DNA of 64,000 bases from Bradyrhizobium sp. 138 (GCF_023074075.1 NZ_JADPKT010000094.1:248001-312000); one strand, 5' to 3'; numbered from the stretch's first letter, positions 24,372 to 33,359 are shown. Notes: generated by a model not told the origin, from the sequence alone. Translations and numbers: made by a program.

Positions 24372-25409
24372 ATGCGCCCGCAAGACATCCTGTTGCCAGC
24401 TGCCGCCGGCCTGTGCTGCAAGCCCGGCGGATTCCATATCGACCCCGTCCGCCCGGTCGAGCGGGCCGTGATCACCCACGGCCATTCCGACCATGCCCGT
24501 GCCGGCCACGGCGCGGTGCTGGCGACGCAGGAGACGCTCGACATGATGCGGCTGCGCTATGGCGAGAACTTTGCCGGATCGACGCAAGCCATCCGCTATG
24601 GCGAGGAGATCCGGCTCGGCGACGTCAAAGTGAAGTTTCACCCGGCCGGCCACGTGCTGGGCTCGGCGCAGATCGCCGTGACCTGCAAGGATACCTGCAT
24701 CGTCGCCTCCGGTGACTACAAGGACGCGCCCGACCCGACCTGCACGCCATTCGAGCTGGTGCGCTGCGACGTCTTCATCACCGAAGCGACGTTCGGGCTC
24801 CCCGTATTCCGGCATGGCGATGCCGCGGACGAAGTCAAGAAGTTGCTGGCCTCTGTCGCATTGTTTCCCGAGCGCGCGCATCTGGTCGGTGCCTACTCCC
24901 TCGGCAAGGCCCAGCGCGTGATCGCGCTGCTGCGCCAGGCCGGCTACGACGCGCCGATCTACCTGCATGGCGCGATGGAGACGATCACGCATTACTACCA
25001 GAGCCGCGGCATCGCGCTCGGCGAGCTCAGGCCGGTGAAGGGCGTCAAGAAGGCCGCGCTCGCCGGCACCATCACGCTGGCTCCGCCCTCAGCGACCTCC
25101 GATCTGTGGACGCGGCGCTTTCCCGATCCCGTCACCGCGTTCGCCTCGGGCTGGATGCGCGTGCGCGCCCGGGCGCGGCAGCGCGGCGTTGAGCTGCCGC
25201 TGGTGATCTCCGACCACGCCGATTGGGACGGCCTCACCGCCACGATCGGCGCGACCGGCGCCGGCGAAATCTGGGTCACCCACGGCCAGGAAGATGCGCT
25301 GGTGCATTGGTGCCGAAGCAAGGGTCTGCGCGCACAGCCGCTCGATCTCGTCGGTTATGGCGACGAGGAGGAGAGCGAGGCGCCGATCGCTGGCGAGGCC
25401 GAAGCATGA
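24372..25409 (+). CDS. Ligase-associated DNA damage response exonuclease (MBL/beta-CASP)
   Basis: 345 residues of the metallo-beta-lactamase fold like SNM1/Artemis nucleases. THGHSDHA (35-42) is the metal-binding HxHxDH, and the later VISDHADW and WVTHGQ segments supply beta-CASP residues. This protein is known as one of four in the Lhr-Exo-PdeM-ligase repair set. Its stop overlaps the ligase start by four bases (ATGA, 25406-25409), so the two are translationally coupled. The upstream frame to 24333 is open, but the ATG at 24372 gives the family start MRPQDILLP-like. Confidence 0.92.
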   Translation: MRPQDILLPAAAGLCCKPGGFHIDPVRPVERAVITHGHSDHARAGHGAVLATQETLDMMRLRYGENFAGSTQAIRYGEEIRLGDVKVKFHPAGHVLGSAQIAVTCKDTCIVASGDYKDAPDPTCTPFELVRCDVFITEATFGLPVFRHGDAADEVKKLLASVALFPERAHLVGAYSLGKAQRVIALLRQAGYDAPIYLHGAMETITHYYQSRGIALGELRPVKGVKKAALAGTITLAPPSATSDLWTRRFPDPVTAFASGWMRVRARARQRGVELPLVISDHADWDGLTATIGATGAGEIWVTHGQEDALVHWCRSKGLRAQPLDLVGYGDEEESEAPIAGEAEA

Positions 25410-27067
25410 ACCGCTTCGCCGAATTTCTGGACCGCCTCGCTTATGAACCCGGCCGCAACAACAAGCTGCGGCTGATCACCGGCTATTTCCGTGAGGTCGG
25501 CGACCCCGACCGCGGCTATGCGCTGGCCGCGCTCACCGGCGCGCTCAGCTTCAAGCACGCCAAGCCTGCGCTGATCCGCGATCTCATTGCGGCGCGCACG
25601 GACGAGGTGTTGTTTGGGTTGAGTTATGACTATGTCGGCGATCTCTCGGAGACAGTGGCGCTGATGTGGCCGCGGGCCGCGCTGGCTGGCCATAATAATC
25701 CGCCGCCCCCATCCCTCACCGAGGTCGTCAGCACGTTGCGCACGCTCGGCAAGACCGAGCTGCCGAAGCAGCTCGAGCGCTGGCTCGACGAGCTGGATGA
25801 GACCGGCCGCTGGGCGCTGCTAAAACTCGTCACCGGCGCGCTTCGCATCGGGATCTCCGCGCGCCTCGCCAAGACCGCGGCCGCCGCGCTCGGCGACAAG
25901 GACCCGCATGAGGTCGAGCTGATCTGGCCGGGCCTTGCGCCACCTTATCTCGACCTGTTCGCCTGGCTGGAAGGTCGCGCCGACAAGCCGGTCAATCGCG
26001 ATCCCGCGCCGTTCCGCCCCGTGATGCTGGCGCATGCGATCGAGGACACCGATTTTGCCGCGCTCGATCCCGCCGACTACATCGCCGAATGGAAATGGGA
26101 TGGCATCCGCGTGCAGGCGGTGGCGGGGCGCGACGACCGCGGACACATCACCGCGCGGCTCTATTCGCGCACCGGCGAGGACATCACAGGGAGCTTTCCC
26201 GACCTCGTGCCGTCGCTGCACCTACCCGGCGCGATCGATGGCGAGCTTTTGATCCTGCGTGAAGGCCGCGTGCAGAGCTTCAACGTCCTGCAGCAGCGGC
26301 TCAACCGCAAGGTCGTCTCGCCCAAGCTGATCAAGGAGTTTCCGATCCACCTTCGCGCCTATGATCTGCTCGGCGACGACGAGAATGATCTGCGCGAATT
26401 GCCGTTCGTGGAGCGGCGTGAGCGGTTGGAGACCTTCATCGAGAAGCTTAGCGATCCCCGCATCGATCTGTCGCCCACCGTGCCCTTCGCAAGCTGGGAG
26501 GCGCTGACGGCCGCGCGCGCGGATCCCGCGAGTGCTGGCGCCGGCGAAGATGCCGATGCCGTCGAGGGCGTGATGCTGAAGCGGCGCGATGCGCCTTATC
26601 TGCCAGGGCGGCCGAAGGGCCAGTGGTGGAAGTGGAAGCGTGATCCGCACATCATCGATGCCGTGCTGATGTATGCGCAGCGCGGCCACGGCAAGCGTTC
26701 GTCCTACTACTCCGACTACACCTTCGGCGTCTGGACCGCGGGCGAGGGCGGCGACGAGCTGGTGCCGGTCGGCAAGGCCTACTTCGGCTTCACCGACGAG
26801 GAGCTTTTGCAGATCGACCGCTTCGTCCGCCGCAACACCACGGAAAAATTCGGCCCCGTTCGCCATGTCGTGCACGAGCCGGACCAGGGTCTTGTGCTTG
26901 AGGTGGCGTTCGAGGGCCTGCAGCGCTCACCGCGGCACAAATCCGGCGTCGCCATGCGCTTCCCCCGCATCAGCCGCCTGCGCTGGGACAAGCCGCCGAA
27001 GGAGGCGGATCGGCTGGAGACGTTGGAAAGGATGCTGAAGGCGGAGCCGGCGGAGGTGGAGGTGTGA
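25406..27067 (+). CDS. ATP-dependent DNA ligase (ligase-associated repair set)
   Basis: 553 residues. An N-terminal DNA-binding domain (about 1-210) precedes the nucleotidyltransferase domain, where EWKWDGIRVQ carries the AMP-accepting Lys (K230), IDGELLIL is motif III, VEGVMLKRRDAPY motif IV and KGQWWKWKRDP motif V. The OB domain follows. It seals DNA nicks using ATP, separate from the replicative NAD-dependent ligase. It follows the exonuclease with a four-base overlap; helicase and nuclease partners lie at 43371-46672. Confidence 0.93.
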   Translation: MNRFAEFLDRLAYEPGRNNKLRLITGYFREVGDPDRGYALAALTGALSFKHAKPALIRDLIAARTDEVLFGLSYDYVGDLSETVALMWPRAALAGHNNPPPPSLTEVVSTLRTLGKTELPKQLERWLDELDETGRWALLKLVTGALRIGISARLAKTAAAALGDKDPHEVELIWPGLAPPYLDLFAWLEGRADKPVNRDPAPFRPVMLAHAIEDTDFAALDPADYIAEWKWDGIRVQAVAGRDDRGHITARLYSRTGEDITGSFPDLVPSLHLPGAIDGELLILREGRVQSFNVLQQRLNRKVVSPKLIKEFPIHLRAYDLLGDDENDLRELPFVERRERLETFIEKLSDPRIDLSPTVPFASWEALTAARADPASAGAGEDADAVEGVMLKRRDAPYLPGRPKGQWWKWKRDPHIIDAVLMYAQRGHGKRSSYYSDYTFGVWTAGEGGDELVPVGKAYFGFTDEELLQIDRFVRRNTTEKFGPVRHVVHEPDQGLVLEVAFEGLQRSPRHKSGVAMRFPRISRLRWDKPPKEADRLETLERMLKAEPAEVEV

Positions 27068-27102
27068 GGTATGTGGCGTGATCTCGCCTCGAAGGCAGTG
27101 CA

Positions 27103-27223
27103 CTCCCTCTCCCGCTTGCGGGAGAGGGTTGGGGAGAGGGCTGTCTCCGCAGTGAGAGTCCCCAAGAGGCGAGAGCCCTCACCCGCGCCTTCGGCGCGAC
27201 CTCTCCCGCAAGCGGGAGAGGTG
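27103..27223. repeat. Palindromic repeat, CCTCTCCCGCTTGCGGGAGAGG type
   Basis: A near-perfect hairpin (27106-27127) is repeated in inverse form at about 27200-27222 (CCTCTCCCGC/GCGGGAGAGG), with GGGAGAGGGC / GAGCCCTCAC between. A related short palindrome is at 48304-48325. The rest of the 303-bp gap to 27371 has no other recognisable feature except the ribosome site of the next gene. Confidence 0.75.
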
Positions 27224-27370
27224 ACCGAGCTCGCGGCCGGCAGAGGGCCCAAACAAAGTGGAAGCGCTTGCCCGAATTAAACTCCCGTAACCCGATTGAC
27301 GCACCGATCCGGGTTCCCCATGTGCCTCGCCGTGCCCTATAATGGGTCGAATCCGCCTGAGGAGTTTGAG

Positions 27371-27676
27371 ATGGTCCAAGACGTCAGAGATTTGCCGGCC
27401 AGCCGTAGCGACGGGCTGAACCGCTTTCTCGGCGGCTCGCCGCTGGCGGTCGCGTTTCGCCTGGTCCTGCTCTCGATCCTGGTCGGCGTCGTGCTGGCGA
27501 CGATCGGCTTCGATCCCTGGAACATTCTCACCAGCATCCGCCTCCTGTTCCAGCGCCTGTGGGATCTCGGCTTCGATACCATCAACTGGCTGTGGCGCTA
27601 CTTCCTGCTCGGCGCGGTCATCGTGATCCCGATCTGGCTGCTCTCGCGCGTGTTCGGCGCGCCGCGCGGCCGATAA
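27371..27676 (+). CDS. Small membrane protein, DUF6460-like
   Basis: 101 residues. Two hydrophobic segments (about 29-46 and 77-95) flank an amphipathic middle with FDPWNILTSIRLLFQRLWDLGFD. It resembles a conserved Bradyrhizobium family I recall as DUF6460. Function unknown. The ATG at 27371 has GAGGAG upstream; the longer in-frame reading from 27296 is not supported. It is 18 bp ahead of the MBL hydrolase gene, so they may be co-transcribed. Confidence 0.75.
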   Translation: MVQDVRDLPASRSDGLNRFLGGSPLAVAFRLVLLSILVGVVLATIGFDPWNILTSIRLLFQRLWDLGFDTINWLWRYFLLGAVIVIPIWLLSRVFGAPRGR

Positions 27677-27694
27677 GTTGGGAGTCCGCAGCCG

Positions 27695-28429
27695 ATGCAA
27701 CTGCGTTTCGTCGGCTGCGGCGACGCCTTTGGTTCCGGTGGCAGGCTCAACACCTGCTTCCACGTCTCGGGGCGCGAGGCCAACTTCCTGATCGATTGCG
27801 GCGCGTCGGCTCTGCCGGCGCTGAAGCGGCTCGAGATCGCGCGCGACGACATCGATCTGATCCTGATCACGCATTTCCACGGCGACCATTTTGCCGGACT
27901 GCCGTTCCTGCTGCTCGACGCGCAGTTCTCGCGGCGGACGCGGCCGCTGACGATTGCGGGACCGCAAGGGATCGAGGCGCGACTTGCCCAATTGATGGAG
28001 GCGCTGTTCGAGCACTCCTCCAAGACCAAGCAGCGCTTCGAGCTCGAGGTCGTCGAGCTCGCGCCCGAGCAACGCAAGACCTTCGGCGCGGTGACGGTGA
28101 CGCCCTATCCGGTGGTGCACGGCGAATCCGGTGGTCCTTTCCTCGCCTACCGCGTCGAGGCCGAGCGCCGCACGCTCGCCTACAGCGCCGACACCGAATG
28201 GACGGAGACGCTCATTCCGCTGGCGCAAGGCGCGGACCTTTTCATCGCCGAAGCCTATATGTACGAGAAGGTGGTCAAGAACCATCTCAGCCTGAAGACC
28301 TTGGAACAGCATCTGCCTGATATCGGCGCAAAACGCCTCGTCCTCACCCATATGAGCGACGACATGCTGTCGCGCCTCGACGATATCTCGCATCTCGCCG
28401 CCGAAGACGGCATGGTCCTCGTATTCTGA
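27695..28429 (+). CDS. MBL-fold metallo-hydrolase (RNase Z-like)
   Basis: 244 residues. LITHFHGDHFAGLPFLL is the zinc-binding HxHxDH of the beta-lactamase fold, VVHGES supplies another His, and AYSADTEW and LTHMSDD the remaining ligands. Size and layout match small RNase Z/ElaC-like or phosphodiesterase-like members; the long exosite arm of true RNase Z is not obvious. It sits one base before the MATE gene, probably in the same operon. Confidence 0.87.
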   Translation: MQLRFVGCGDAFGSGGRLNTCFHVSGREANFLIDCGASALPALKRLEIARDDIDLILITHFHGDHFAGLPFLLLDAQFSRRTRPLTIAGPQGIEARLAQLMEALFEHSSKTKQRFELEVVELAPEQRKTFGAVTVTPYPVVHGESGGPFLAYRVEAERRTLAYSADTEWTETLIPLAQGADLFIAEAYMYEKVVKNHLSLKTLEQHLPDIGAKRLVLTHMSDDMLSRLDDISHLAAEDGMVLVF

Positions 28430-28430
28430 G

Positions 28431-29756
28431 ATGCACGCGCCCGTTCCCCTCAAGATCGGCTCCCGCCAGGTGTTCGCCATCGCAGGTCCCGCGATGGTCG
28501 CGAACCTCACCACGCCGCTGATCGGCATTGTCTCGACCACGGCGATCGGACGGCTGGACGATGCCGCGCTGCTCGGCGGCGTCGCGATCGCGTCGGTGAT
28601 CTTCGACTGCCTGTTCTGGTTGTTCGGCTTCCTGCGCATGAGCACGCTCGCCTTCACCGCGCAATCGCTGGGCGCGGGCGAGGTGCGTGAGCCGGCCGCG
28701 ATCCTGGCGCGTGGCTTCATCGTTGCCGGCCTGATCGGCCTCGCGCTGATCGTGCTGCAATTGCCGCTGGCCGCTGTGCTGTTCGATCTCATGGGCGGCA
28801 GCGAGGGGGTGACGCGGGCCGCGAAGACCTACTTCCAGATACGGATCTGGTCGTCGCCGTTCGCGCTCGCCAATTACGTCGTCCTCGGCTGGCTGATCGG
28901 AAAGGCCCGCGCCAATTCGGCCCTGTTGCTTCAGGTCGTCATCAACCTCGTCAACATGGCAGCGACGATCCTGCTGGTGCTGGTCTACGACACCGGCATC
29001 GCCGGTGCCGCGATCTCAGCGCTGTTGTCAGAAGCGGTCGGGTTCGTTCTCGGCGTGATCGTCTGCCGTCATCACGCCGAGGGCGGCTTCGCCGTGCCGT
29101 ACAGGACGCTGCTCGACCGTGACAAGCTGTTGCGGCTGCTGGCGGTGAATTCCGACATCATGATCCGCACCGCGGCCCTGATCGCTGTCTTCCTGTTCTT
29201 CACCGCCAAGGGCGCGCAGGCCGGCGACGTCACGCTGGCCGCCAATTCGGTGCTCAACAACTTCCTGCTGGTCAGCGCCTTCTTCCTCGACGGTCTCGCC
29301 AATGCGGCGCAGCAGCTCTGCGGCCGCACCCTCGGCGCACGCGATGCAAAGGGATTTGCCGCTTCGACCCGGCTGGTGCTGCTGTGGGGGCTCGGCTTTG
29401 CCATCGTCGTCGCCGTGCTGTTCGCGCTGTGCGGGCCGGCCCTGGTCGATGTCATGACGGCGAGTGACGACGTCCGCCGTGCCGCGCGCGAATTCCTCCC
29501 CTTCGTCGTGCTGGCGCCGATCCCCGCCGTGTTCGCCTTCGGCTTCGATGGCATCTATATCGGCGCGACCTGGGCGCGCGAGATGCGCAATCTGATGCTG
29601 GCTTCGCTCGCGATCTTCCTCGGCACCTGGTGGGCGCTGCAATCGTTCGGCAATGCCGGACTGTGGTGGGCGCTGATGGCCTCCTACCTCTCGCGCGGCG
29701 GCTTGCAGGCCGCAAGGTATCCGGCGCAGTTCAGGATGACGTTCGCCAAATCATAG
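28431..29756 (+). CDS. MATE family efflux transporter (DinF-like)
   Basis: 441 residues with twelve hydrophobic segments. IAGPAMVANLTTPLIGIVSTTAIGRL matches the N-terminal half of the DinF branch of MATE exporters. It probably exports organic cations or oxidised metabolites. It begins one base after the MBL hydrolase stop (27695-28429), so it is likely the last gene of a DUF6460-MBL-MATE unit. It is distinct from the MATE gene at 5552-6997. Confidence 0.88.
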   Translation: MHAPVPLKIGSRQVFAIAGPAMVANLTTPLIGIVSTTAIGRLDDAALLGGVAIASVIFDCLFWLFGFLRMSTLAFTAQSLGAGEVREPAAILARGFIVAGLIGLALIVLQLPLAAVLFDLMGGSEGVTRAAKTYFQIRIWSSPFALANYVVLGWLIGKARANSALLLQVVINLVNMAATILLVLVYDTGIAGAAISALLSEAVGFVLGVIVCRHHAEGGFAVPYRTLLDRDKLLRLLAVNSDIMIRTAALIAVFLFFTAKGAQAGDVTLAANSVLNNFLLVSAFFLDGLANAAQQLCGRTLGARDAKGFAASTRLVLLWGLGFAIVVAVLFALCGPALVDVMTASDDVRRAAREFLPFVVLAPIPAVFAFGFDGIYIGATWAREMRNLMLASLAIFLGTWWALQSFGNAGLWWALMASYLSRGGLQAARYPAQFRMTFAKS

Positions 29757-29762
29757 CTTTCG

Positions 29763-29899
29763 TGTCCCGGACGCGCTGCAGCGTGAAACGCTGCTGCGCT
29801 GAGCCGGGACCCATCTCTCCTCGAATTCGCTGCCACATGGGCCCCGGCTCTGCAGCGCACCACGCCGAAGATGGCGCGCTGCGCTGCGCCCGGGGCACG
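29763..29899. repeat. Palindromic repeat, GTCCCGG/CCGGGAC type
   Basis: GTCCCGGACGCGCTGCAGCG at the left and CTGAGCCGGGACCC inside it are complementary; a second arm (GGGCCCCGGCTCTGCAGCGC ... GCGCTGCGCCCGGGGCAC) follows. Related elements are at 47228-47381 and 49738-49788. It lies between convergent genes and could serve as a two-way stop for transcription, but T-runs are lacking. Confidence 0.65.
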
Positions 29900-29907
29900 C
29901 GACCGCC

Positions 29908-31005
29908 TCACATCCCCGGCCAGTCTTCCGCCGTCAGCGTCGCAGCGTCCGCGCCGACGATCTCGGATAGCGAATCCCGCCCGGTGCGGAGCAGCGTCGA
30001 GGTGAGATCGCGCTTGATCTCGTCGACGAGACCGAGGCCCTTGTAGACCAGCGATGAATAGAGCTGGATCAGGCTGGCGCCGGCGCGGATTTTCGTCAGC
30101 GCGGCGCCGCCGGAATCGACGCCGCCGACGCCGATCAGCGGGAAGGCTCCCTCGACACGCACATAGGTCTCCGCGACCATGCGCGTCGACAGGCGGAACA
30201 GCGGCCGGCCGGACAGGCCGCCTTGCTCCCTGGCGCGCATCTCCGCCCGCAGCGTGCTCGGCCGCGCGATCGTCGTGTTCGACACGATCATGCCGTCGAC
30301 CCGGCGCGAGCGCGCGACCTGCACGACGTCGTCGAGCTGGGCAAGGCTCAAATCCGGCGCGATCTTGAGCAGCACCGGCGTGTCGCCGGCCTTCTGGCGC
30401 ACGCGTTCGCGGGCGTCGATCACGCGCGCGAGGAGATCGTCGAGCAGCGCGCCTTCCTGCAGATTGCGCAGGCCGGGCGTGTTCGGCGAGGAGACATTGA
30501 CGGTGAAATAGCTCGCGACCGGCGCGAAGGTCTCGATCAGCTTGACGTAGTCGCCGACGCGGTCCGGCGAATCCTTGTTGGCGCCGACATTGACGCCGAC
30601 GATGCCGCCGTGCTGCGCGCGCGCAGCTAGCCGGCGCAACGCGACATCGGCGCCGTCATTGTTGAAACCCATGCGGTTGATGATCGCTTCGTCGCGCTCG
30701 AGCCGGAACAGCCGCGGTCGCGGATTGCCAGCTTGCGGCTTCGGCGTCACCGAGCCGATCTCGACGAAGCCGAAGCCGAGCCGCAGCAACGCGTCCGGCA
30801 CCTCCGCGCTCTTGTCGAAGCCCGCGGCCATGCCGATCGGATTGGGAAAGTTGAGCCCGAAGGCGCGCATCGCGAGCTTGGGATCGTCAGCGCGCGGCTT
30901 GATCGGCGGCAGGAAGCGCAGGCCCTGGATCGCCAGGCGATGCGCGTCTTCCGGATCGAGCCAGCGCAGCACCGGCAGCGAAAAGGCGTCGAAAGCGCGA
31001 ATCAC
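29908..31005 (-). CDS. pyrD: Dihydroorotate dehydrogenase (quinone)
   Basis: 365 residues, the size and sequence type of class 2 membrane-associated enzymes that oxidise dihydroorotate to orotate with quinone in pyrimidine synthesis. FGLNFPNPIGMAAGFDKS, FVEIGSVTPKPQAGNPRPRLFRL, NRMGFNNDG, FTVNVSSPNTPGLRNLQ (catalytic Ser) and IGVGGV..GGAAL (FMN phosphate site) are all recognisable. The start is a GTG that overlaps the stop of the DUF952 gene by four bases (31002-31005). pyrE lies at 48338-48901. Confidence 0.96.
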   Translation of the reverse strand: MIRAFDAFSLPVLRWLDPEDAHRLAIQGLRFLPPIKPRADDPKLAMRAFGLNFPNPIGMAAGFDKSAEVPDALLRLGFGFVEIGSVTPKPQAGNPRPRLFRLERDEAIINRMGFNNDGADVALRRLAARAQHGGIVGVNVGANKDSPDRVGDYVKLIETFAPVASYFTVNVSSPNTPGLRNLQEGALLDDLLARVIDARERVRQKAGDTPVLLKIAPDLSLAQLDDVVQVARSRRVDGMIVSNTTIARPSTLRAEMRAREQGGLSGRPLFRLSTRMVAETYVRVEGAFPLIGVGGVDSGGAALTKIRAGASLIQLYSSLVYKGLGLVDEIKRDLTSTLLRTGRDSLSEIVGADAATLTAEDWPGM

Positions 31006-31346
31006 GGGGCAAGCTCCGGAACGTCGTGGCTGCCGTCGGAATGGGTGTTGAGATTTATCACCGCGATCACGGCGCCGAGATCGAGCTCGCCGTAGAGATG
31101 CGGAAACAGCTCGTCATTGCGCGCGCGCTCCCAGCGCAGTTCGCTGCCGAGCGCGTCGCCGTCGACCTCGACCAGGAACAGCGCGCGCTGCCCGAAATAG
31201 TGCTTGCGGAGGGTCTCGGGAACCTGCGCCGCGGTCGAGAAATGGATGAAACCGTCGCGCGCATCGTCCGCGCTGCCGAGGTAGACACCCTGCCGTTCCG
31301 CCTCGCGCCAGGCCGAGGCCGGACAGATTTTGTAGATCTTGACCAC
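31002..31346 (-). CDS. DUF952 family protein
   Basis: About 115 residues if started at the GTG at 31346; the frame is open upstream to 31451, giving up to 149. The core KIYKICPASAWREAERQGVYLGS, DGFIHFSTAAQV and ELFPHLYGELDL is the DUF952 signature, a family of unknown function distantly related in fold to ADP-ribosyl transfer proteins. It overlaps pyrD by four bases (GTGA) and is probably translated together with it. The exact start is uncertain. Confidence 0.8.
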   Translation of the reverse strand: MVKIYKICPASAWREAERQGVYLGSADDARDGFIHFSTAAQVPETLRKHYFGQRALFLVEVDGDALGSELRWERARNDELFPHLYGELDLGAVIAVINLNTHSDGSHDVPELAP

Positions 31347-31457
31347 CGCTACCGCAGCCCCGTTTGCTCTTTGAGTCTTTTGGGTTTTTTCGTGTATTGC
31401 GGGTCCTGAAAACCCGGGCGCGACCGTAAAGGCCGCCCCTTCCGAACTCAAGACTTA

Positions 31458-31494
31458 GAGCCTATTCCGTGCCGATGAAATCGGAACGAGGCTC
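31458..31494. repeat. Palindromic repeat upstream of DUF952-pyrD
   Basis: GAGCCT (31458) pairs with AGGCTC (31489-31494), enclosing CCGAT-GAA-ATCGG (31472-31484). The following bases to about 31600 carry further short inverted pieces (AAAACCGG / CCGGTT). It resembles a repeat type I associate with Bradyrhizobium. No gene is seen in the 31347-31639 interval. Confidence 0.6.
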
Positions 31495-31639
31495 CAAATT
31501 TCCGTTTTGACGCGTTTTCTGCACACGAACCGGTGTCCGCCTTGGTTGAAAGCGCCTCTCTCGCCGCCTCTTGCGCGAAAACCGGAAAACCGGTTGATTT
31601 GAGGACAGTTTTCCTGAGTTGCGACGGGCTGGACCTTCC

Positions 31640-32293
31640 ATGGTCAGACAGGCCAAAGCGCAGAGGATACTGACTCACGACCAGATCTGGGTCGCGCTGG
31701 ATCGGCTGGCGGCGCGCGCCGGCCTGTCGCCGTCCGGCCTTGCCAAGCGCGCCGGGCTCGATCCCACCACCTTCAACAGGTCCAAGCGCGTCACCTCTGG
31801 CGGCCGCGAGCGCTGGCCCTCGACCGAATCGATCGCGAAGGCACTGGCGGCGGCCGACGCCTCGATCGAGAGTTTTGCGAGGTTGATCGACGATGACGCC
31901 GGCGACGGCCGCTCGATACCGCTGCTCGGCTTCGCGCTGGCCGCCGCGAGCGGCGCTTTCGACGAGTCCGGCCTTCCCGCCGGCAAGGGCTGGACCGAAA
32001 TCGCGCTTCCCACTGCCGGCGATGGCCACGCTTTTGCGCTGGAGATTTCCGGCGATGCGCTGCTGCCGGCCTATCGCGACGGCGACATCATTCTGGTCTC
32101 GCCGGGCACGCCGATCCGCAAGGGCGATCGCGTCGTGGTGAAGACGAGGACGGACGAGGTGACGATCGCGACGCTGAAGCGCCGCACGGCGAAGGCATTG
32201 GACCTGCAGCCGCTCGATGCCTCGCAAGCGGCACGGACGATCCAGGTGGGCGACCTCGCCTGGATCGCACGGATCGTCTGGGCGAGCCAGTGA
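31640..32293 (+). CDS. HTH regulator with S24/LexA-like domain lacking the catalytic dyad
   Basis: 217 residues. The N-terminal helix-turn-helix (QIWVALDRLAARAGLSPSGLAKRAGL) is followed by an S24-type domain. Active members have GDSM.P with the Ser and a Lys about 35 residues later; here the place of Ser reads SGDALLPAYRDGD and the Lys segment reads DEVTIATLKRR, so both appear replaced by Ala. The fold is present but self-cleavage is unlikely. There is no phage gene nearby. Start chosen at ATG 31640; a TTG at 31619 is also in frame. Confidence 0.82.
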   Translation: MVRQAKAQRILTHDQIWVALDRLAARAGLSPSGLAKRAGLDPTTFNRSKRVTSGGRERWPSTESIAKALAAADASIESFARLIDDDAGDGRSIPLLGFALAAASGAFDESGLPAGKGWTEIALPTAGDGHAFALEISGDALLPAYRDGDIILVSPGTPIRKGDRVVVKTRTDEVTIATLKRRTAKALDLQPLDASQAARTIQVGDLAWIARIVWASQ

Positions 32294-32332
32294 TTGCGGA
32301 GACAGTTCCGGTCAGGAGACTTCCGTTGCGTT

Positions 32333-32824
32333 TCACAGCACTTCGAAGATCTTATAGGCGACAGCGCCCTCAACAAGATAACCCTTGCCGACGCAGACGA
32401 TGTCATTGAGCCAGGCATAGGTTTGCGAGCCGGTTTCGAACAGCGGATTGGTGCGGAAGTAATATCCGGCGGGATCGACCTGGGTGCGGTGCGCGGGATC
32501 CGCCATCTCGGCGCGCAAATGCTGCGGCGTCACCCAGCGCCCGCCATAGGTCATATAAATCAGCTCGCCGTCGTGCGTGCGCAGCGACAGCCGGACATCG
32601 AGCGTCATGGCGCCGTCGGCGCGAAACAATGCCCAGTCGCCGCCGCCCCGCAGCACTTCGCCGCGCAGGCGCGGGCCCTCGAACGAACCCTTGGCTGCGC
32701 CGAACAACACGCGCTGCCCGACGGGCCCCGCGCCGAAATTGAGGCGCGGATCGAGATCGACGACGATGTCGAACAGGTGCCGGGTCGCAAGGTCGCCGGC
32801 GGACTTCACGCGTGGATCGGCCAT
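32333..32824 (-). CDS. DUF3237 family protein
   Basis: 163 residues with the DUF3237 beta-barrel pattern: LFDIVVDLDP, GPVGQRVLF, GGGDWALFRADGAMTLDVRLSLRTHDGELIYMTYGGR, and FRTNPLFETGSQTYAWLNDIVCVGKG. The function of the family is not known; members often accompany catabolic enzymes. It is 45 bp downstream of the NTF2-like gene on the same strand, so they probably form one unit controlled from the shared region with the TetR gene. Confidence 0.85.
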   Translation of the reverse strand: MADPRVKSAGDLATRHLFDIVVDLDPRLNFGAGPVGQRVLFGAAKGSFEGPRLRGEVLRGGGDWALFRADGAMTLDVRLSLRTHDGELIYMTYGGRWVTPQHLRAEMADPAHRTQVDPAGYYFRTNPLFETGSQTYAWLNDIVCVGKGYLVEGAVAYKIFEVL

Positions 32825-32869
32825 GTTCTAGCTCTCCTTGATGCCGTGGATGGAAATGCTGTCGGCGAT

Positions 32870-33328
32870 CTATGCCGCCTGCGCGGCGTCGCCGAACAGC
32901 TTGCGCCTGACCGCATCGGTCGAGACCCCGGATTGGGCGCAGAGCTCGGAGAGATCGAAGACGAAGCGCTCGTGGACGATTTTGTCGTCGCGAAAGCCAA
33001 AGGTGATGAACACCGGCAGCTCGGCGCGACGGCCGTTCGGCACGACGCCGAAGCGATCGCCCGTCATTGTCATCCGGGCGGTACCCCAGCAGACCAGCGT
33101 GCCGTCGGACCAGGCGTGGCCATCGAGCGTCACGTGATAGTCCGGGAAGGACTTGAAGAAGCGCGTCAGGATGCGCTCGTTTTCGGCAAGACCCTGCGCT
33201 CTCGTGCCGAAGGCCGGCGTCTCCAGCACCATGTCGGGATGCAAGACCTCCAGCGCGGCAGCGACATCCTGCCGGCTCTTCGCGATCGCCAGCCTTTCCG
33301 CCAGCTCGAACATGCGCTTGCCGTCCAT
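32870..33328 (-). CDS. NTF2-like (SnoaL) family protein
   Basis: 152 residues with the cone-shaped NTF2 fold pattern: MFELAERLAIAKSRQDVAAALEVLHPDMVLETP, then ENERILTRFFKSFPDYHVTLDG and a beta-rich C-terminal half. Such proteins are ligand-binding or isomerase-type enzymes with a pocket; no substrate is evident. It is first of a two-gene unit with DUF3237 and divergent from a TetR regulator across a palindromic operator. Confidence 0.83.
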   Translation of the reverse strand: MDGKRMFELAERLAIAKSRQDVAAALEVLHPDMVLETPAFGTRAQGLAENERILTRFFKSFPDYHVTLDGHAWSDGTLVCWGTARMTMTGDRFGVVPNGRRAELPVFITFGFRDDKIVHERFVFDLSELCAQSGVSTDAVRRKLFGDAAQAA

Positions 33329-33359
33329 GGGTTACCTCATGACATTCTACGTGTTTAAG

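Noticed and set aside
31640..32293. Prophage remnant because of a CI/LexA-like repressor
   Set aside because: Flanking genes are ordinary chromosomal genes; no integrase, structural or lysis gene is near.
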